From Aeromonas lacus (GTDB taxonomy: Bacteria; Pseudomonadota; Gammaproteobacteria; Enterobacterales; Aeromonadaceae), in the NCBI RefSeq assembly GCF_000764665.1, contig NZ_JRGM01000130.1:62001-126000 (forward strand): a stretch of 64,000 nucleotides of DNA, in the 5' to 3' direction. The notes under the pieces were generated by a model that was given only the letters and a program-made list of their open reading frames with translations, searched no databases and was not told where the DNA came from. Made by a program: the position numbers and the translations under genes. Below are positions 9,890 to 19,602 of the stretch, piece by piece (positions within the stretch are counted from its first letter, which is position 1; every line of letters starts with the position of its first letter).

Positions 9890-11224
9890 ATGGCAAGAAA
9901 GTATTTCGGCACAGATGGTGTGCGCGGCAAAGTCGGCGAATATCCCATTACTCCTGATTTTGTAATGAAGCTGGGCTGGGCCGCGGGTAAGGTGCTCTCC
10001 AAGAAGGGCACCAAAAAGGTGCTGATTGGCAAAGACACCCGAATCTCTGGCTATATGCTGGAATCAGCGCTGGAAGCAGGTCTCTCAGCCGCCGGTCTCA
10101 AAGCCATACTGATGGGCCCCATGCCAACTCCGGCCGTTGCCTACCTGACCCGCACCTTCCGTGCCGAGGCCGGCATCGTTATCAGCGCCTCGCACAACCC
10201 CTTCTATGACAACGGCATCAAGTTCTTCTCAGCCGACGGCACCAAACTGCCTGACGAAGTCGAGATGGCCATTGAGGCTGAGCTTGATCACGAGCTCAAG
10301 TGCGTTGAATCTGCCGAGCTCGGCAAAGCACTGCGTATCGATGATGCAGCTGGCCGCTATATCGAGTTCTGCAAGAGCACCTTCCCTTCCAATATGAATC
10401 TGGACGGGTTGAAGATGGTGGTCGATTGTGGTCACGGGGCAACCTACCATATCGCGCCTTCAGTGTTCCGTGAGCTCGGGGCCGAGGTGATCACCATGGG
10501 CTGCTCTCCGGATGGCCTCAATATCAACGATGGCGTTGGCTCGACTGCCCCCGAGGCACTGGTTGCCAAGGTGCTGGAGTGCAAGGCGGATCTCGGCGTG
10601 GCATTCGATGGTGACGGCGATCGCCTGATCATGGTGGATCACACCGGCTACCTGATCGACGGTGACGAGATCCTCTATATCATCGCGCGGGACGCCTTGC
10701 GCAACGGTCGTCTCAAGGGAGGTGTCGTCGGCACCCTGATGGCCAACATGGGTCTGGAACTGGCGTTGCAAACACTGGGTATCCCGTTTGCCCGTGCCAA
10801 GGTGGGTGACCGCTACGTGTTGGAGATGATGGAAGAGAAGGGCTGGCGTATCGGTGGCGAGAACTCCGGTCACATCATCTGTCTTGATCAGACCACTACG
10901 GGTGATGGCATCGTGGCCGCCTTGCAGGTGCTCACCGCCATGCGCAGTGCCGAGATGCCGCTGGCCAAGCTGCGCTCCGGCATGAGCAAGTTCCCGCAAG
11001 TACTGGTGAATGTGCGCTTTGCCGAAGGAAAGGATCCGCTGGCTGCAGAAGCGGTCAAGCAGGAGGTCGCCAAGGTTGAACAGGAACTGGGCGGTCGTGG
11101 CCGCGTGTTGTTGCGTAAATCCGGTACCGAGCCCCTGATCCGGGTCATGGTGGAAGGGGAGCACGAGCAACAGGTGCGTGATATGGCTCAGCGCATTGCC
11201 GATCAGGTTGAGTCGGCGTTTTAA
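9890..11224 (+). CDS. glmM: Phosphoglucosamine mutase
   Basis: Interconverts glucosamine 6-phosphate and glucosamine 1-phosphate on the way to UDP-GlcNAc, needed for peptidoglycan and lipopolysaccharide. 444 residues, as usual. The phosphorylated serine is Ser101 in [15 protein letters not shown], the metal loop DGDGDR is near residue 241, and the phosphate-binding loop [15 protein letters not shown] is near the C terminus. It is cotranscribed with folP, with a hairpin after the stop. Confidence 0.97.
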   Translation: MARKYFGTDGVRGKVGEYPITPDFVMKLGWAAGKVLSKKGTKKVLIGKDTRISGYMLESALEAGLSAAGLKAILMGPMPTPAVAYLTRTFRAEAGIVISASHNPFYDNGIKFFSADGTKLPDEVEMAIEAELDHELKCVESAELGKALRIDDAAGRYIEFCKSTFPSNMNLDGLKMVVDCGHGATYHIAPSVFRELGAEVITMGCSPDGLNINDGVGSTAPEALVAKVLECKADLGVAFDGDGDRLIMVDHTGYLIDGDEILYIIARDALRNGRLKGGVVGTLMANMGLELALQTLGIPFARAKVGDRYVLEMMEEKGWRIGGENSGHIICLDQTTTGDGIVAALQVLTAMRSAEMPLAKLRSGMSKFPQVLVNVRFAEGKDPLAAEAVKQEVAKVEQELGGRGRVLLRKSGTEPLIRVMVEGEHEQQVRDMAQRIADQVESAF

Positions 11225-11232
11225 TGAGCGTT

Positions 11233-11266
11233 CAGGGCGGCTTTTTAGCCGCCCTGGTTGTATCTT
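11233..11266 (+). terminator. Hairpin terminator after glmM
   Basis: Nine-base-pair stem CAGGGCGGC / GCCGCCCTG around a T-rich loop; the tail GTTGTATCTTGTT is only moderately T-rich, so termination may be partial. Confidence 0.65.
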
Positions 11267-11298
11267 GTTCAATCGATTCAAAAAAATGAAAATAGCAC

Positions 11299-11327
11299 TT
11301 GTCAGCTGACAATCCTCTGGATATTAT
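11299..11327 (+). promoter_or_regulatory. Sigma-70 promoter for tpiA-secG
   Basis: TTGTCA at 11299-11304, exactly 17 bp, then TATTAT at 11322-11327. It starts after the glmM hairpin and ends 28 bp before the tpiA ATG. It overlaps the in-frame upstream extension of the tpiA frame, which argues for the internal start at 11356. Confidence 0.7.
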
Positions 11328-11355
11328 CAGCCCCGCTTTCGCAAGGGAGTTGCCG

Positions 11356-12120
11356 ATGGGACATCGCAAGCCGTTTGTAGCAGCCAACTGGAAGTTGCAC
11401 GGTAGTAGGTCGCAGTTAGAACAGTTTACGAGTCAGTGCCTGAAAGGTGTTGATGGTGATGTAGATGTTGTTATCTGCCCGTCCCATGTGCATCTCGACT
11501 TTACCACCTCACTGCTCAGCGAGCAGAAAGTGATAGGGTTGGGGGCTCAGAATGTGAGTCAGCACGAAACGGGCGCTTACACGGGTGAAGTCTCGTGTGA
11601 GATGCTGGTCGAGGCAGGGTGTCGATACGTCTTAGTAGGGCACTCCGAGCGCAGGCGTCTCTTTGGTGAGACCAGCTTTATCGTCGCAGAGAAGTTTGCG
11701 GCAGCCAGAGCGGCAGGTCTGATTCCCATCCTCTGTTTGGGTGAGTCAGGTGCAGCAAGGCAAGCGAGAAGAACCTTCGAGGTGATCGCAGAAGAGCTGG
11801 ATATCGTCATAGAGAAAAATGGCGCAATGGCTTTCGATAATGCTATCATCGCCTACGAGCCGATTTGGGCTGTAGGTACAGGTAAATGCGCCACACCCGA
11901 GCAGGCACAAGAGGTTCATTCCTTTATTCGTGGTCGCTTGGCGGAGGATACTCCGGTAATAGGTGAGAAGATCAGAATCATCTATGGTGGGAGCGTGACG
12001 CCGACCAATGCGAGAGATTTGTTTGCCCAACCCGACGTAGATGGCGGATTGATTGGCAGAGCGAGTCTCGATAGCGATGCGTTTTTAGGAATTGTTGAAG
12101 CGGCAAAGGGTGCAAGTTAA
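11356..12120 (+). CDS. tpiA: Triosephosphate isomerase
   Basis: Glycolytic isomerase of dihydroxyacetone phosphate and glyceraldehyde 3-phosphate. 254 residues from the ATG at 11356, which has GGGAG just upstream. Catalytic residues are present: Lys13 (ANWKLHG), His96 (VGHSERR) and Glu168 (AYEPIWAVGTG); the phosphate loop YGGSV is near 214 and DGGLIGRASL near 235. The place between glmM and secG is the one used in Pseudomonas. Its codon use is odd: 9 of 15 arginines use AGA or AGG, and TTA, ATA and GGG codons are frequent, unlike the flanking glmM and nusA. The next gene starts immediately after the stop. Confidence 0.94.
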   Translation: MGHRKPFVAANWKLHGSRSQLEQFTSQCLKGVDGDVDVVICPSHVHLDFTTSLLSEQKVIGLGAQNVSQHETGAYTGEVSCEMLVEAGCRYVLVGHSERRRLFGETSFIVAEKFAAARAAGLIPILCLGESGAARQARRTFEVIAEELDIVIEKNGAMAFDNAIIAYEPIWAVGTGKCATPEQAQEVHSFIRGRLAEDTPVIGEKIRIIYGGSVTPTNARDLFAQPDVDGGLIGRASLDSDAFLGIVEAAKGAS

Positions 12121-12447
12121 ATGTACGAGATTCTTTTAGTCGTTTATCTGCTGGTTTCACTGGCTCTGATTGGTCTGGTGATGATTCAGCAAGGTAAAGG
12201 GGCTGATATGGGCGCCTCCTTCGGCGCGGGGGCATCGAACACAGTATTCGGCTCCAGTGGTTCAGGCAGTTTCCTGACCCGAACAACAGCGATTTTGGCT
12301 ACTCTGTTTTTCGTAATCAGCCTGGTGCTCGGCTCTATGTCCAGCAACAAGGTCAAACAGGGCAGCGAATGGGAAAATCTGCAACAAACCCAACAGGTTG
12401 AGCAGACCAAAGCGCCAGTGAAGAAAGATACTGACGTTCCCGAGTAA
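12121..12447 (+). CDS. secG: Preprotein translocase subunit SecG
   Basis: Small inner-membrane partner of SecYE that assists SecA-driven export. 108 residues with two membrane helices (about 2-21 and 52-72) joined by the conserved cytoplasmic loop IQQGKGADMGASFGAGASNT, and a charged C-terminal tail. The start codon directly follows the tpiA stop, and tRNA-Leu begins 7 bp after the secG stop. Confidence 0.96.
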   Translation: MYEILLVVYLLVSLALIGLVMIQQGKGADMGASFGAGASNTVFGSSGSGSFLTRTTAILATLFFVISLVLGSMSSNKVKQGSEWENLQQTQQVEQTKAPVKKDTDVPE

Positions 12448-12454
12448 GAGTTTT

Positions 12455-12539
12455 GCCGTGGTGGTGGAATTGGTAGACACGCTATCTTGAGGGGGTAGTG
12501 CTCTAGGGTGTGCGGGTTCGAGTCCCGCCCACGGCACCA
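12455..12539 (+). tRNA. tRNA-Leu, anticodon GAG
   Basis: 85-nt class II tRNA. Acceptor stem GCCGTGG pairs with CCACGGC, discriminator A, encoded CCA. The anticodon stem CTATC/GGTAG encloses loop TTGAGGG with GAG at 12489-12491. A long variable arm follows, and the T arm is GCGGGTTCGAGTCCCGC. It sits directly behind secG and is probably cotranscribed with it, as in E. coli secG-leuU. Confidence 0.97.
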
Positions 12540-12585
12540 ATTAAGTAGTGACCCGGGTAACCGGGATGTTATAGCCAAGTCAGTC

Positions 12586-12614
12586 TTGTATAGAAAGAAT
12601 GAAGTGGCTATAAT
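12586..12614 (+). promoter_or_regulatory. Strong sigma-70 promoter of the tRNA-fMet/rimP-nusA-infB operon
   Basis: TTGTAT at 12586-12591, 17-bp spacer, TATAAT at 12609-12614, followed by a GC-rich discriminator CTCGCACG, typical of stringently controlled stable-RNA promoters. The tRNA gene starts 16 bp further on. Confidence 0.8.
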
Positions 12615-12630
12615 CTCGCACGATTTCGGA

Positions 12631-12707
<77 letters not shown>

Positions 12708-12772
12708 ACTTTCACGCATTTCCTACGCTCAGGAAGGCGGTCGCTGCGAGGCGACAATCAGGGTAAAGCGCC

Positions 12773-12801
12773 AAGCCCCGATTTGACATCGGGGCTTTTT
12801 G
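12773..12801 (+). terminator. Terminator/attenuator between tRNA-fMet and rimP
   Basis: AAGCCCCGAT stem pairs with ATCGGGGCTT around a TTGAC loop, followed by TTTTT. It probably separates tRNA processing transcripts from the mRNA while letting part of the transcription through into rimP. Confidence 0.75.
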
Positions 12802-12873
12802 TTATGTGCGATTTACTCTGAATCGATCTCTATCTGGGCTTTATGCCCTTTTTTTGTTTTTCGGAGGGTGACT

Positions 12874-13332
12874 TTGGCTACGTTGGAACAACGTTTGACC
12901 GATCTGCTCGAGGCTCCGGTCGTTGCCTTGGGTTTTGAACTTTGGGGTATTGAGTTTATCCGTGCGGGTAAACACTCCACCTTGCGCGTCTATATCGACG
13001 GCGAGCAGGGCGTGACCGTTGAGAACTGTGCTGAGGTCAGCCATCAGGTTGGCGCCATTATGGACGTAGAAGATCCCATCACCGAGGAGTATTACCTCGA
13101 GGTATCTTCCCCGGGTCTGGATCGCCCCCTGTTCAAGGTTGCCCAGTTCGAAAAATACGTTGGCCAAGAGGCGGCGGTAACGCTTCGGATGGCAACAAAC
13201 AACCGCCGCAAGTTCAAAGGCGTAATCAAAGCCGTGCAGGGCGACATGATCACTCTGACGGTAGATGGTAAGGACGAAGTGTTGGCTTTCACCAATATCC
13301 AAAAAGCGAACATAGTGCCGAACTTTGGTTAA
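12874..13332 (+). CDS. rimP: Ribosome maturation factor RimP
   Basis: Needed for 30S subunit maturation. 152 residues from a TTG start at 12874 (read as M-A-T-L-E-Q-R-L), with GGAGGG five bases upstream; the E. coli protein begins MSTLEQKL in the same place. The longer frame starting at 12799 would begin inside the terminator hairpin and lacks homology. Family signatures: [13 protein letters not shown] near 19-31, [20 protein letters not shown] near 70-89, and the Sm-like C-terminal domain ending [11 protein letters not shown]. First protein gene of the nusA operon. Confidence 0.94.
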   Translation: MATLEQRLTDLLEAPVVALGFELWGIEFIRAGKHSTLRVYIDGEQGVTVENCAEVSHQVGAIMDVEDPITEEYYLEVSSPGLDRPLFKVAQFEKYVGQEAAVTLRMATNNRRKFKGVIKAVQGDMITLTVDGKDEVLAFTNIQKANIVPNFG

Positions 13333-13346
13333 CGAGGCTATCGGAT

Positions 13347-14846
13347 ATGAATAAAGAGATTTTGCTGGTCGTTGACGCAGTATCCAACGAGAAAGCTGTA
13401 CCCCGCGAGAAGATCTTCCAGGCTCTGGAGACTGCGCTGGCGACTGCGACCAAGAAGAAATATGAAGGCGAGATTGAAGTGCGCGTTGAAATCGATCGCA
13501 AGACCGGTGACTACGACACCTATCGCCGTTGGGTGGTGATTGCGGATCAAGCCGCAATGGAGAACCCTTACGCCGAGATCACTCTGGAAGCAGCCCAAAT
13601 CGAGCAGCCGGAGATCCAGATTGGTGATTACGTTGAAGACCAGATCGATTCCGTCACCTTCGACCGTATTACTACCCAGACTGCCAAGCAGGTTATCGTG
13701 CAGAAAGTGCGCGAAGCCGAGCGTTCACAAGTCGTTGACCAGTTCAAGGACAAAGAAGGCACGATCATCAGCGGCGTGGTCAAGAAGAGCAACCGCGACA
13801 ACGTGATCCTGGATCTGGGCAGCAATGCCGAGGCCGTGATTTTCCGCGACGACATGCTGCCGCGTGAAACCTTCCGTCCGGGTGACCGCGTTCGCGGCCT
13901 GCTGTATGCAGTACGTCCGGAAGCGCGTGGTTCCCAGCTGTTCGTCAGCCGCTCCAGCCCTGACTTCCTGAAAGAGCTGTTCCGCATCGAAGTACCGGAA
14001 ATCGGTGAAGAGATGATCGAAATCATGGGCGCGGCCCGAGATCCGGGTTCCCGCGCCAAGATCGCGGTGAAGACCAACGATCGTCGTATCGACCCGATCG
14101 GTGCCTGTATCGGTATGCGTGGCGCCCGTGTGCAAGCTGTCTCCGCCGAGTTGAGCGGTGAGCGTGCCGACATCGTGCTGTACGATGACAACCCCGCCCA
14201 GTACGTGATCAATGCCATGGCGCCTGCCGATGTGGCCTCCATCATCGTTGATGAAGACAACCACACCATGGACATCGCCGTGGAAGCCGCCAACCTGGCT
14301 CAGGCCATCGGTCGCAACGGTCAGAACGTGCGTCTGGCTTCCCAGCTGACCGGTTGGGAGCTGAACGTGATGACCGTTGAGGACATGCGTGCCAAGCACC
14401 AGGCTGAAAACGACCGCATCATGAACCTGTTCACCAGCACTCTGGACATCGACGACGATTTCGCCGGCCTGCTGATGGAAGAGGGTTTCTCCACTCTGGA
14501 AGAGATCGCCTTCGTTCCGGTCAATGAACTGCTGGCTATCGACGGTCTGGATGAAGACATGGTCGAAGAGCTGCGCAAGCGTGCCAAAGATGCACTGACC
14601 ACCAAGGCACTGGCCAAAGAGGAGTCCTTCGATGGCGTCGAGCCGTCTGAAGACCTGCTCAATCTGAACGGTCTGAGTCGCGAACTGGCTTACGCCATGG
14701 CCGGTCGTGGTGTTGGTACCCTGGAAGATTTGGCTGAGCAAGGCATTGATGACCTTGCTGGTATTGAAGGGCTGACTGCCGAGAAGGCTGGTGAGCTCAT
14801 TATGGCTGCTCGCAATATCTGTTGGTTCGGAGAAGAGCAGTCTTAA
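13347..14846 (+). CDS. nusA: Transcription termination/antitermination protein NusA
   Basis: RNA-polymerase-binding factor controlling pausing, termination and rRNA antitermination. 499 residues: N-terminal polymerase-binding domain (1-~125), S1 domain (about 135-200), KH1 and KH2 (about 230-345, with [15 protein letters not shown] and [12 protein letters not shown]), and two acidic C-terminal repeats (about 365-420 and 440-495) typical of gammaproteobacterial NusA. It lies between rimP and infB. Confidence 0.98.
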   Translation: MNKEILLVVDAVSNEKAVPREKIFQALETALATATKKKYEGEIEVRVEIDRKTGDYDTYRRWVVIADQAAMENPYAEITLEAAQIEQPEIQIGDYVEDQIDSVTFDRITTQTAKQVIVQKVREAERSQVVDQFKDKEGTIISGVVKKSNRDNVILDLGSNAEAVIFRDDMLPRETFRPGDRVRGLLYAVRPEARGSQLFVSRSSPDFLKELFRIEVPEIGEEMIEIMGAARDPGSRAKIAVKTNDRRIDPIGACIGMRGARVQAVSAELSGERADIVLYDDNPAQYVINAMAPADVASIIVDEDNHTMDIAVEAANLAQAIGRNGQNVRLASQLTGWELNVMTVEDMRAKHQAENDRIMNLFTSTLDIDDDFAGLLMEEGFSTLEEIAFVPVNELLAIDGLDEDMVEELRKRAKDALTTKALAKEESFDGVEPSEDLLNLNGLSRELAYAMAGRGVGTLEDLAEQGIDDLAGIEGLTAEKAGELIMAARNICWFGEEQS

Positions 14847-14870
14847 GTAAGATCAAACGGAGGAAAATGA

Positions 14871-17573
14871 ATGGCAGAAGTATCAGTCAAACAACTTGCC
14901 ACTGACATCGACACACCGGTTGATCGTCTTCTCCAGCAATTTGTCGATGCCGGTATCAGCAAGAGCAAGGCCGACGACATGGTTAGCGAGTCTGAAAAGC
15001 AGACCCTGCTGGCACACTTGAAGAAACAGCATGGTGGTGACGAGGTTGCCGCTCCTGCTCGCATGACTTTGCAGCGCAAGACCAAAAGCACCATCAGTGT
15101 GCAGGGTACTGGTGGCAAGAACAAAGAAGTGCAGGTAGAAGTACGCAAATCTCGCACCTATGTAAGACGTTCGGCGCTGGAAGAAGAACAGCGTCAGGCG
15201 GAAGCCGAGGAAACAGCGCGTTTGGAAGCAGAAGCAAAAGCTCGTCGCGAGGCCGAAGATAAGGCTCGTCTCGAAGCGGAAGAGAAGGCTCGCCGTGAGG
15301 CTGAGCAGGCTCGTCGTGAAGCTGAGGAAAAGGCGCGAATCGAGGCACAACAAAAGGCTCGACAGGCTCAACAGCCCGCCAAAGCAGCCAGTAGCACAGC
15401 TCAGCAAGAGGCAGAAAAGATGGCCAAGCGCGAAGCAGAAGAACTGAAGCGCCAACAGGAACAGACAGCTTTGCAAAAAGCTGAAGAGCTCGCCGCCAAG
15501 AAAGCCGAAGAGGCTCGTGTCATGGCAGAGCAGAATGCAGCCCGCTGGGCTGAAGAAGAAGCGGCTCGCGCCAAAGAGAGCAGCGACTACCATGTGACCA
15601 CCTCCAAGCACGCCCAAGCTGCTGAAGATGAGCTGGATCGCAAGGAAGAGAGCAGCCGTCGTACTGCCGCTGCCGCCAAAGGTCCGAAGAAAGTGGGCCG
15701 TCGCGATGATGATCGCAACGACCGCAACTCCCGTGATCCGCGCGCTCGCAAGGGCAAGCGTGGCAAGGTTGCTACCCCGAACGCAATGAAGCACGGCTTC
15801 AACAAGCCGGCAGCTGCCGTCAACCGTGACGTCATCATCGGCGAGACCATCACAGTGGCCGAGCTGGCCAACAAGATGGCCGTCAAGGGTGTTGAAGTCA
15901 TCAAGGTGATGATGAAGATGGGCGCCATGGCCACCATCAACCAGGTGATCGACCAGGAGACCGCTCAGCTGGTCGCCGAGGAGATGGGTCACAAGGTTGT
16001 GCTGCGTCGCGAGAACGAGCTGGAAGAGGCGGTACTGTCCGATCGTGACGAGACCTCCGAAGCCAAGCCGCGCGCGCCGGTTGTGACCATCATGGGTCAC
16101 GTTGACCACGGCAAGACCTCGCTGCTGGACTACATCCGTAAGGCCAAGGTTGCTGCTGGCGAAGCCGGTGGTATTACCCAGCACATCGGTGCTTACCACG
16201 TTCAGACCGACAGCGGCATGATCACCTTCCTGGATACTCCGGGTCACGCGGCGTTTACCTCCATGCGTGCTCGTGGTGCCAAGGCGACCGACATCGTTGT
16301 TCTGGTTGTTGCTGCTGACGACGGCGTGATGCCGCAGACCATCGAAGCTATCCAGCACGCCAAGGCTGCCGGTGTGCCGCTGGTTGTTGCGGTCAACAAG
16401 ATCGACAAGCCTGAAGCAGATCCGGACCGCGTCAAGACCGAGCTGGCTCGTTACAACGTCATGTCCGAAGATTGGGGTGGAGACTGCCAGTTCGTGCACG
16501 TTTCTGCCAAGTCCGGCCAGGGCATCGACGACCTGCTGGAAGCCATTCTGATCCAGGCCGAAGTGCTGGAGCTGAAAGCCGTAGTCGACGGCATGGCCAA
16601 CGGTGTGGTCATCGAATCCTTCCTCGACAAGGGCCGTGGTCCGGTTGCGACCGTGCTGGTTCAGGAAGGTACTCTGCGTCAGGGCGACATCGTTCTATGT
16701 GGTCTCGAATACGGTCGTGTCCGTGCCATGCGTGACGAACTGGGCCGCGAAATCAAGGAAGCGGGTCCGTCCCTGCCGGTGGAAATCCTTGGTCTGTCCG
16801 GTGTTCCGTCTGCCGGTGACGAAGCGACTGTGGTTCGTGACGAGAAGAAAGCCCGCGAAGTGGCTCTCTATCGTCAGGGCAAGTTCCGCGAAGTCAAACT
16901 GGCTCGCCAGCAGAAGGCCAAGCTGGAGAACATGTTCTCCAACATGACCGAAGGCGAAGTCTCCGAAGTGAACGTGGTGATCAAGGCCGACGTACAGGGT
17001 TCTGTGGAAGCGATCTGCGATGCGCTGGTCAAGCTCTCCACCGACGAAGTGAAGGTGAAGATCGTGGGTTCCGGCGTAGGTGGTATCACCGAAACCGACG
17101 CGACTCTGGCTGCTGCATCCAGCGCCATCCTGGTTGGCTTCAACGTGCGTGCCGATGCTTCTGCGCGCAAGGTTATCGAAGCCGAGAGCCTGGATCTGCG
17201 TTACTACTCCGTCATCTATGACCTGATCGACGAAGTGAAGCAGGCCATGAGCGGCAAGCTGGCTCCCGAGTATCGTCAGGAGATCATCGGTCTGGCCGAA
17301 GTGCGCAGCGTCTTCAAATCACCGAAGTTTGGCGCAGTTGCCGGCTGTATGGTTACCGAAGGTGTGGTCAAGCGCTCCAACCGTATTCGCGTTCTGCGCG
17401 ACAACGTGGTTATCTATGAAGGCGAGCTGGAATCCCTGCGTCGCTTCAAGGATGACGTCAACGAAGTCAAGAACGGCTACGAGTGTGGTATCGCGGTCAA
17501 GAACTACAATGACGTACGCGAAGGCGACCAGATCGAAGTTTACGAGACCGTTGAAATCCAACGGACTCTGTAA
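14871..17573 (+). CDS. infB: Translation initiation factor IF-2
   Basis: GTPase that delivers fMet-tRNA to the 30S subunit and drives subunit joining. 900 residues. N1 domain at 1-~50, then a long charged linker of alternating Ala/Glu/Arg/Lys (about 100-250, predicted coiled or helical, internally repetitive). The G domain begins with G1 GHVDHGKT at 409-416, then DTPGH and NKID, followed by the beta-barrel and fMet-tRNA-binding domains. Internal in-frame starts in the linker could give shorter isoforms as in E. coli, but I cannot confirm them. A hairpin with T tract follows. Confidence 0.98.
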   Translation: MAEVSVKQLATDIDTPVDRLLQQFVDAGISKSKADDMVSESEKQTLLAHLKKQHGGDEVAAPARMTLQRKTKSTISVQGTGGKNKEVQVEVRKSRTYVRRSALEEEQRQAEAEETARLEAEAKARREAEDKARLEAEEKARREAEQARREAEEKARIEAQQKARQAQQPAKAASSTAQQEAEKMAKREAEELKRQQEQTALQKAEELAAKKAEEARVMAEQNAARWAEEEAARAKESSDYHVTTSKHAQAAEDELDRKEESSRRTAAAAKGPKKVGRRDDDRNDRNSRDPRARKGKRGKVATPNAMKHGFNKPAAAVNRDVIIGETITVAELANKMAVKGVEVIKVMMKMGAMATINQVIDQETAQLVAEEMGHKVVLRRENELEEAVLSDRDETSEAKPRAPVVTIMGHVDHGKTSLLDYIRKAKVAAGEAGGITQHIGAYHVQTDSGMITFLDTPGHAAFTSMRARGAKATDIVVLVVAADDGVMPQTIEAIQHAKAAGVPLVVAVNKIDKPEADPDRVKTELARYNVMSEDWGGDCQFVHVSAKSGQGIDDLLEAILIQAEVLELKAVVDGMANGVVIESFLDKGRGPVATVLVQEGTLRQGDIVLCGLEYGRVRAMRDELGREIKEAGPSLPVEILGLSGVPSAGDEATVVRDEKKAREVALYRQGKFREVKLARQQKAKLENMFSNMTEGEVSEVNVVIKADVQGSVEAICDALVKLSTDEVKVKIVGSGVGGITETDATLAAASSAILVGFNVRADASARKVIEAESLDLRYYSVIYDLIDEVKQAMSGKLAPEYRQEIIGLAEVRSVFKSPKFGAVAGCMVTEGVVKRSNRIRVLRDNVVIYEGELESLRRFKDDVNEVKNGYECGIAVKNYNDVREGDQIEVYETVEIQRTL

Positions 17574-17592
17574 GCCGAGAGTCAGACAAAAT

Positions 17593-17614
17593 AGGGGGCC
17601 ATGGCCCCCTTTTA
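17593..17614 (+). terminator. Intra-operon hairpin between infB and rbfA
   Basis: AGGGGG / CCCCCT stem with CCATGG loop (itself palindromic) followed by TTTT. It looks like a Rho-independent terminator inside an operon that must read through, so it probably attenuates expression of rbfA-truB relative to infB, or acts in mRNA processing. Confidence 0.65.
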
Positions 17615-17628
17615 TCGCAGGATAGAAT

Positions 17629-18066
17629 ATGGCCAGAGAATTCAGCCGGACCCGTCGGGTCGGACAGCAGATCCAGCGTGAAATCGCGCTGATCCTGCAG
17701 CGCGAGGTGAAAGACCCGCGCATTGGCATGGTGACCGTTTCCGATGTGGAAGTGTCCCGTGACCTTAACTACGCCAAGATTTATGTCACCTTCTTGCAGC
17801 TGGAAAATGATGCCGAGCGCATCAGTGAAGGGCTCAAGGCGTTGACCGAAGCAGCTGGTTACATCCGTAGCCTGCTGGGCAGTGCCATGCGTCTACGCGT
17901 GGTGCCAGAGCTGCGCTTTTTCTATGATCAGACGCTGGTTGAGGGGATGCGTCTCTCCAACCTGGTGACCAATACCATCCGTGAAGACAAGCGCCGCATG
18001 GCGGAGTCGGGTCGTGACGAAGAGTCCGACGTGGCTGCGGATGATAACGCTGAGGATAAAGGCTGA
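17629..18066 (+). CDS. rbfA: 30S ribosome-binding factor RbfA
   Basis: KH-like cold-shock factor that matures the 5' end of 16S rRNA. 145 residues. Family features: [37 protein letters not shown] near the N terminus, the AxG-type interruption [23 protein letters not shown] in the middle, and a disordered acidic tail rich in D/E after residue 125. truB starts one base after its stop. Confidence 0.96.
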   Translation: MAREFSRTRRVGQQIQREIALILQREVKDPRIGMVTVSDVEVSRDLNYAKIYVTFLQLENDAERISEGLKALTEAAGYIRSLLGSAMRLRVVPELRFFYDQTLVEGMRLSNLVTNTIREDKRRMAESGRDEESDVAADDNAEDKG

Positions 18067-18067
18067 G

Positions 18068-19018
18068 ATGACTCGAAGACGTCGTTTCAAGGGCCGTGAT
18101 GTTCACGGCATTCTGCTGCTGGATAAACCGACCGGCCTGACCTCCAACGATGTGTTGCAGAAGGTCAAGCGTATCTATAACGCCGCCAAGGCCGGTCATA
18201 CCGGTGCGCTTGACCCGCTGGCGACCGGCATGCTGCCGATCTGCCTGGGCGAGGCCACCAAGTTTTCCCAGTATCTGCTGGATGCCGACAAGCGTTACGA
18301 AGTGACGGCCAAACTGGGTGAGCGCACCAACACCAGCGATTCCGATGGTGAAGTGGTTGCGACCCGTCCGGTCAATGTGGCTGTGGGTACCCTGATCGAG
18401 GCGCTGGACCAGTTCCGCGGCCCGATCATGCAGGTGCCGTCCATGTATTCCGCGCTCAAGCACAACGGCCGTCCGCTCTACGAGTATGCCCGCGAGGGGA
18501 TCGAGATTGAGCGTGAAGCCCGTCCCATCACCATTTTCGAGCTGAAACTGATCAGCTTTGAAGGGGACGAGGTGAAGCTGGAAGTGCACTGCAGCAAGGG
18601 TACCTACATTCGCTCTCTGGTCGATGATCTGGGCGAGGTACTGGGCTGCGGTGCTCACGTCACCCAGCTGCGCCGCACTCAGGTAGCCAGCTATCCCTAT
18701 GAGCGGATGCTGACCCTGGAGCAGCTCGAGTGCATCTTCGAGCAGGCCAAGAACGAGACCATTCCGCCGCGCGAAGTGCTCGATCCGCTGCTGCTGCCGA
18801 TGGATACCGCCGTGGCATCCCTGCCCGAGGTGAACATGCTGGCGGTAGTCGCCGCCTATGTGAATCAGGGTCAGGCGGTGCAGGTACCGGGGGCACCGGC
18901 CAGCGGTCAGGTTCGCATGACAGTCGGCCCGGAGCGCGAGTTCATCGGTGTCGGCGAGATTGATGATGATGGCCGTGTCGCGCCCAAGCGACTGGTGCGT
19001 TATCACGACGAGGAGTGA
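18068..19018 (+). CDS. truB: tRNA pseudouridine-55 synthase
   Basis: Makes pseudouridine 55 in the T loop of elongator tRNAs. 316 residues from the ATG at 18068, which matches E. coli TruB (RGRDINGVLLLDKP). An in-frame upstream start inside rbfA has no homology. The catalytic Asp49 lies in [15 protein letters not shown], with the [14 protein letters not shown] and [15 protein letters not shown] motifs following. Overlapping/adjacent to rbfA, it is the last translation-factor gene before rpsO. Confidence 0.96.
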   Translation: MTRRRRFKGRDVHGILLLDKPTGLTSNDVLQKVKRIYNAAKAGHTGALDPLATGMLPICLGEATKFSQYLLDADKRYEVTAKLGERTNTSDSDGEVVATRPVNVAVGTLIEALDQFRGPIMQVPSMYSALKHNGRPLYEYAREGIEIEREARPITIFELKLISFEGDEVKLEVHCSKGTYIRSLVDDLGEVLGCGAHVTQLRRTQVASYPYERMLTLEQLECIFEQAKNETIPPREVLDPLLLPMDTAVASLPEVNMLAVVAAYVNQGQAVQVPGAPASGQVRMTVGPEREFIGVGEIDDDGRVAPKRLVRYHDEE

Positions 19019-19065
19019 TCCTCTGGCGGTATAGGGCATCTCTTTCCCGTTTCGCCTCTTTATCG

Positions 19066-19094
19066 TTGCGAAAAGGGACGGGGACGATTATTAT
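19066..19094 (+). promoter_or_regulatory. Probable promoter for rpsO
   Basis: TTGCGA at 19066-19071, 17 bp, TATTAT at 19089-19094, 70 bp before the rpsO start. In E. coli rpsO has its own promoter at this position and a pseudoknot that overlaps the ribosome-binding site; the leader here is long enough, but I did not confirm the fold. Confidence 0.5.
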
Positions 19095-19163
19095 ACCGCC
19101 CTCATTTCACGGCTGAATTAGAGATTGGCTGTGAACCTTTAAACACTCTACTGGAGTATTACC

Positions 19164-19433
19164 ATGTCTCTAAATGCTGAGATCAAAGCTCAAATCGTTG
19201 CTGACAACGCTCGTTGCGCCAACGACACTGGCTCCCCCGAAGTGCAAGTTGCCCTGCTGACTGCCCAGATCAACCATCTGCAAGGTCACTTCAAGGAGCA
19301 CTCCAAGGATCACCACGGTCGTCGCGGTCTGCTGCGCATGGTTTCCCAGCGTCGTAAGCTGCTGGACTACCTGAAGCGTAAAGATTCCGAGCGTTATGCT
19401 GCTCTGATCGCCAAGCTGGGTCTGCGTCGTTAA
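19164..19433 (+). CDS. rpsO: 30S ribosomal protein S15
   Basis: Primary 16S rRNA-binding protein of the 30S platform and part of bridge B4. 89 residues, the standard length; [16 protein letters not shown] near 21-36, [12 protein letters not shown] near 46-57 and [18 protein letters not shown] at the end are all family-defining. It has its own likely promoter, and a strong terminator lies between it and pnp. Confidence 0.98.
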   Translation: MSLNAEIKAQIVADNARCANDTGSPEVQVALLTAQINHLQGHFKEHSKDHHGRRGLLRMVSQRRKLLDYLKRKDSERYAALIAKLGLRR

Positions 19434-19452
19434 TCGACCATCAGATTTCGCG

Positions 19453-19483
19453 AAAAAGGGGAACCTCCGGGTTCCCCTTTTTT
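19453..19483 (+). terminator. Rho-independent terminator after rpsO
   Basis: Stem AAAAAGGGGAACC / GGGTTCCCCTTTTTT with loop TCC, then a T tract. In E. coli the rpsO-pnp terminator leaks and RNase III cuts downstream. Confidence 0.9.
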
Positions 19484-19531
19484 ATTGCTCTTCGCAGGTT
19501 GTCGCCGCCCTCACAGAATTCGCGTCGCCGC

Positions 19532-19559
19532 TTACCTTTTGCATCGAATCAAGTATACT
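19532..19559 (+). promoter_or_regulatory. Possible pnp promoter
   Basis: TATACT at 19554-19559 with a poor upstream match TTACCT at 19532-19537 (16-bp spacer). It is 44 bp before the pnp start. Confidence 0.4.
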
Positions 19560-19602
19560 TGTGCGCGAATTTAAAGAGCCAAATTGTAAAAAGGAAATTC
19601 AC

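Noticed and set aside
14883-16499. 538-codon minus frame opposite infB
   Set aside because: Mirrors the repetitive charged linker and G domain of IF-2; no domain is recognisable.
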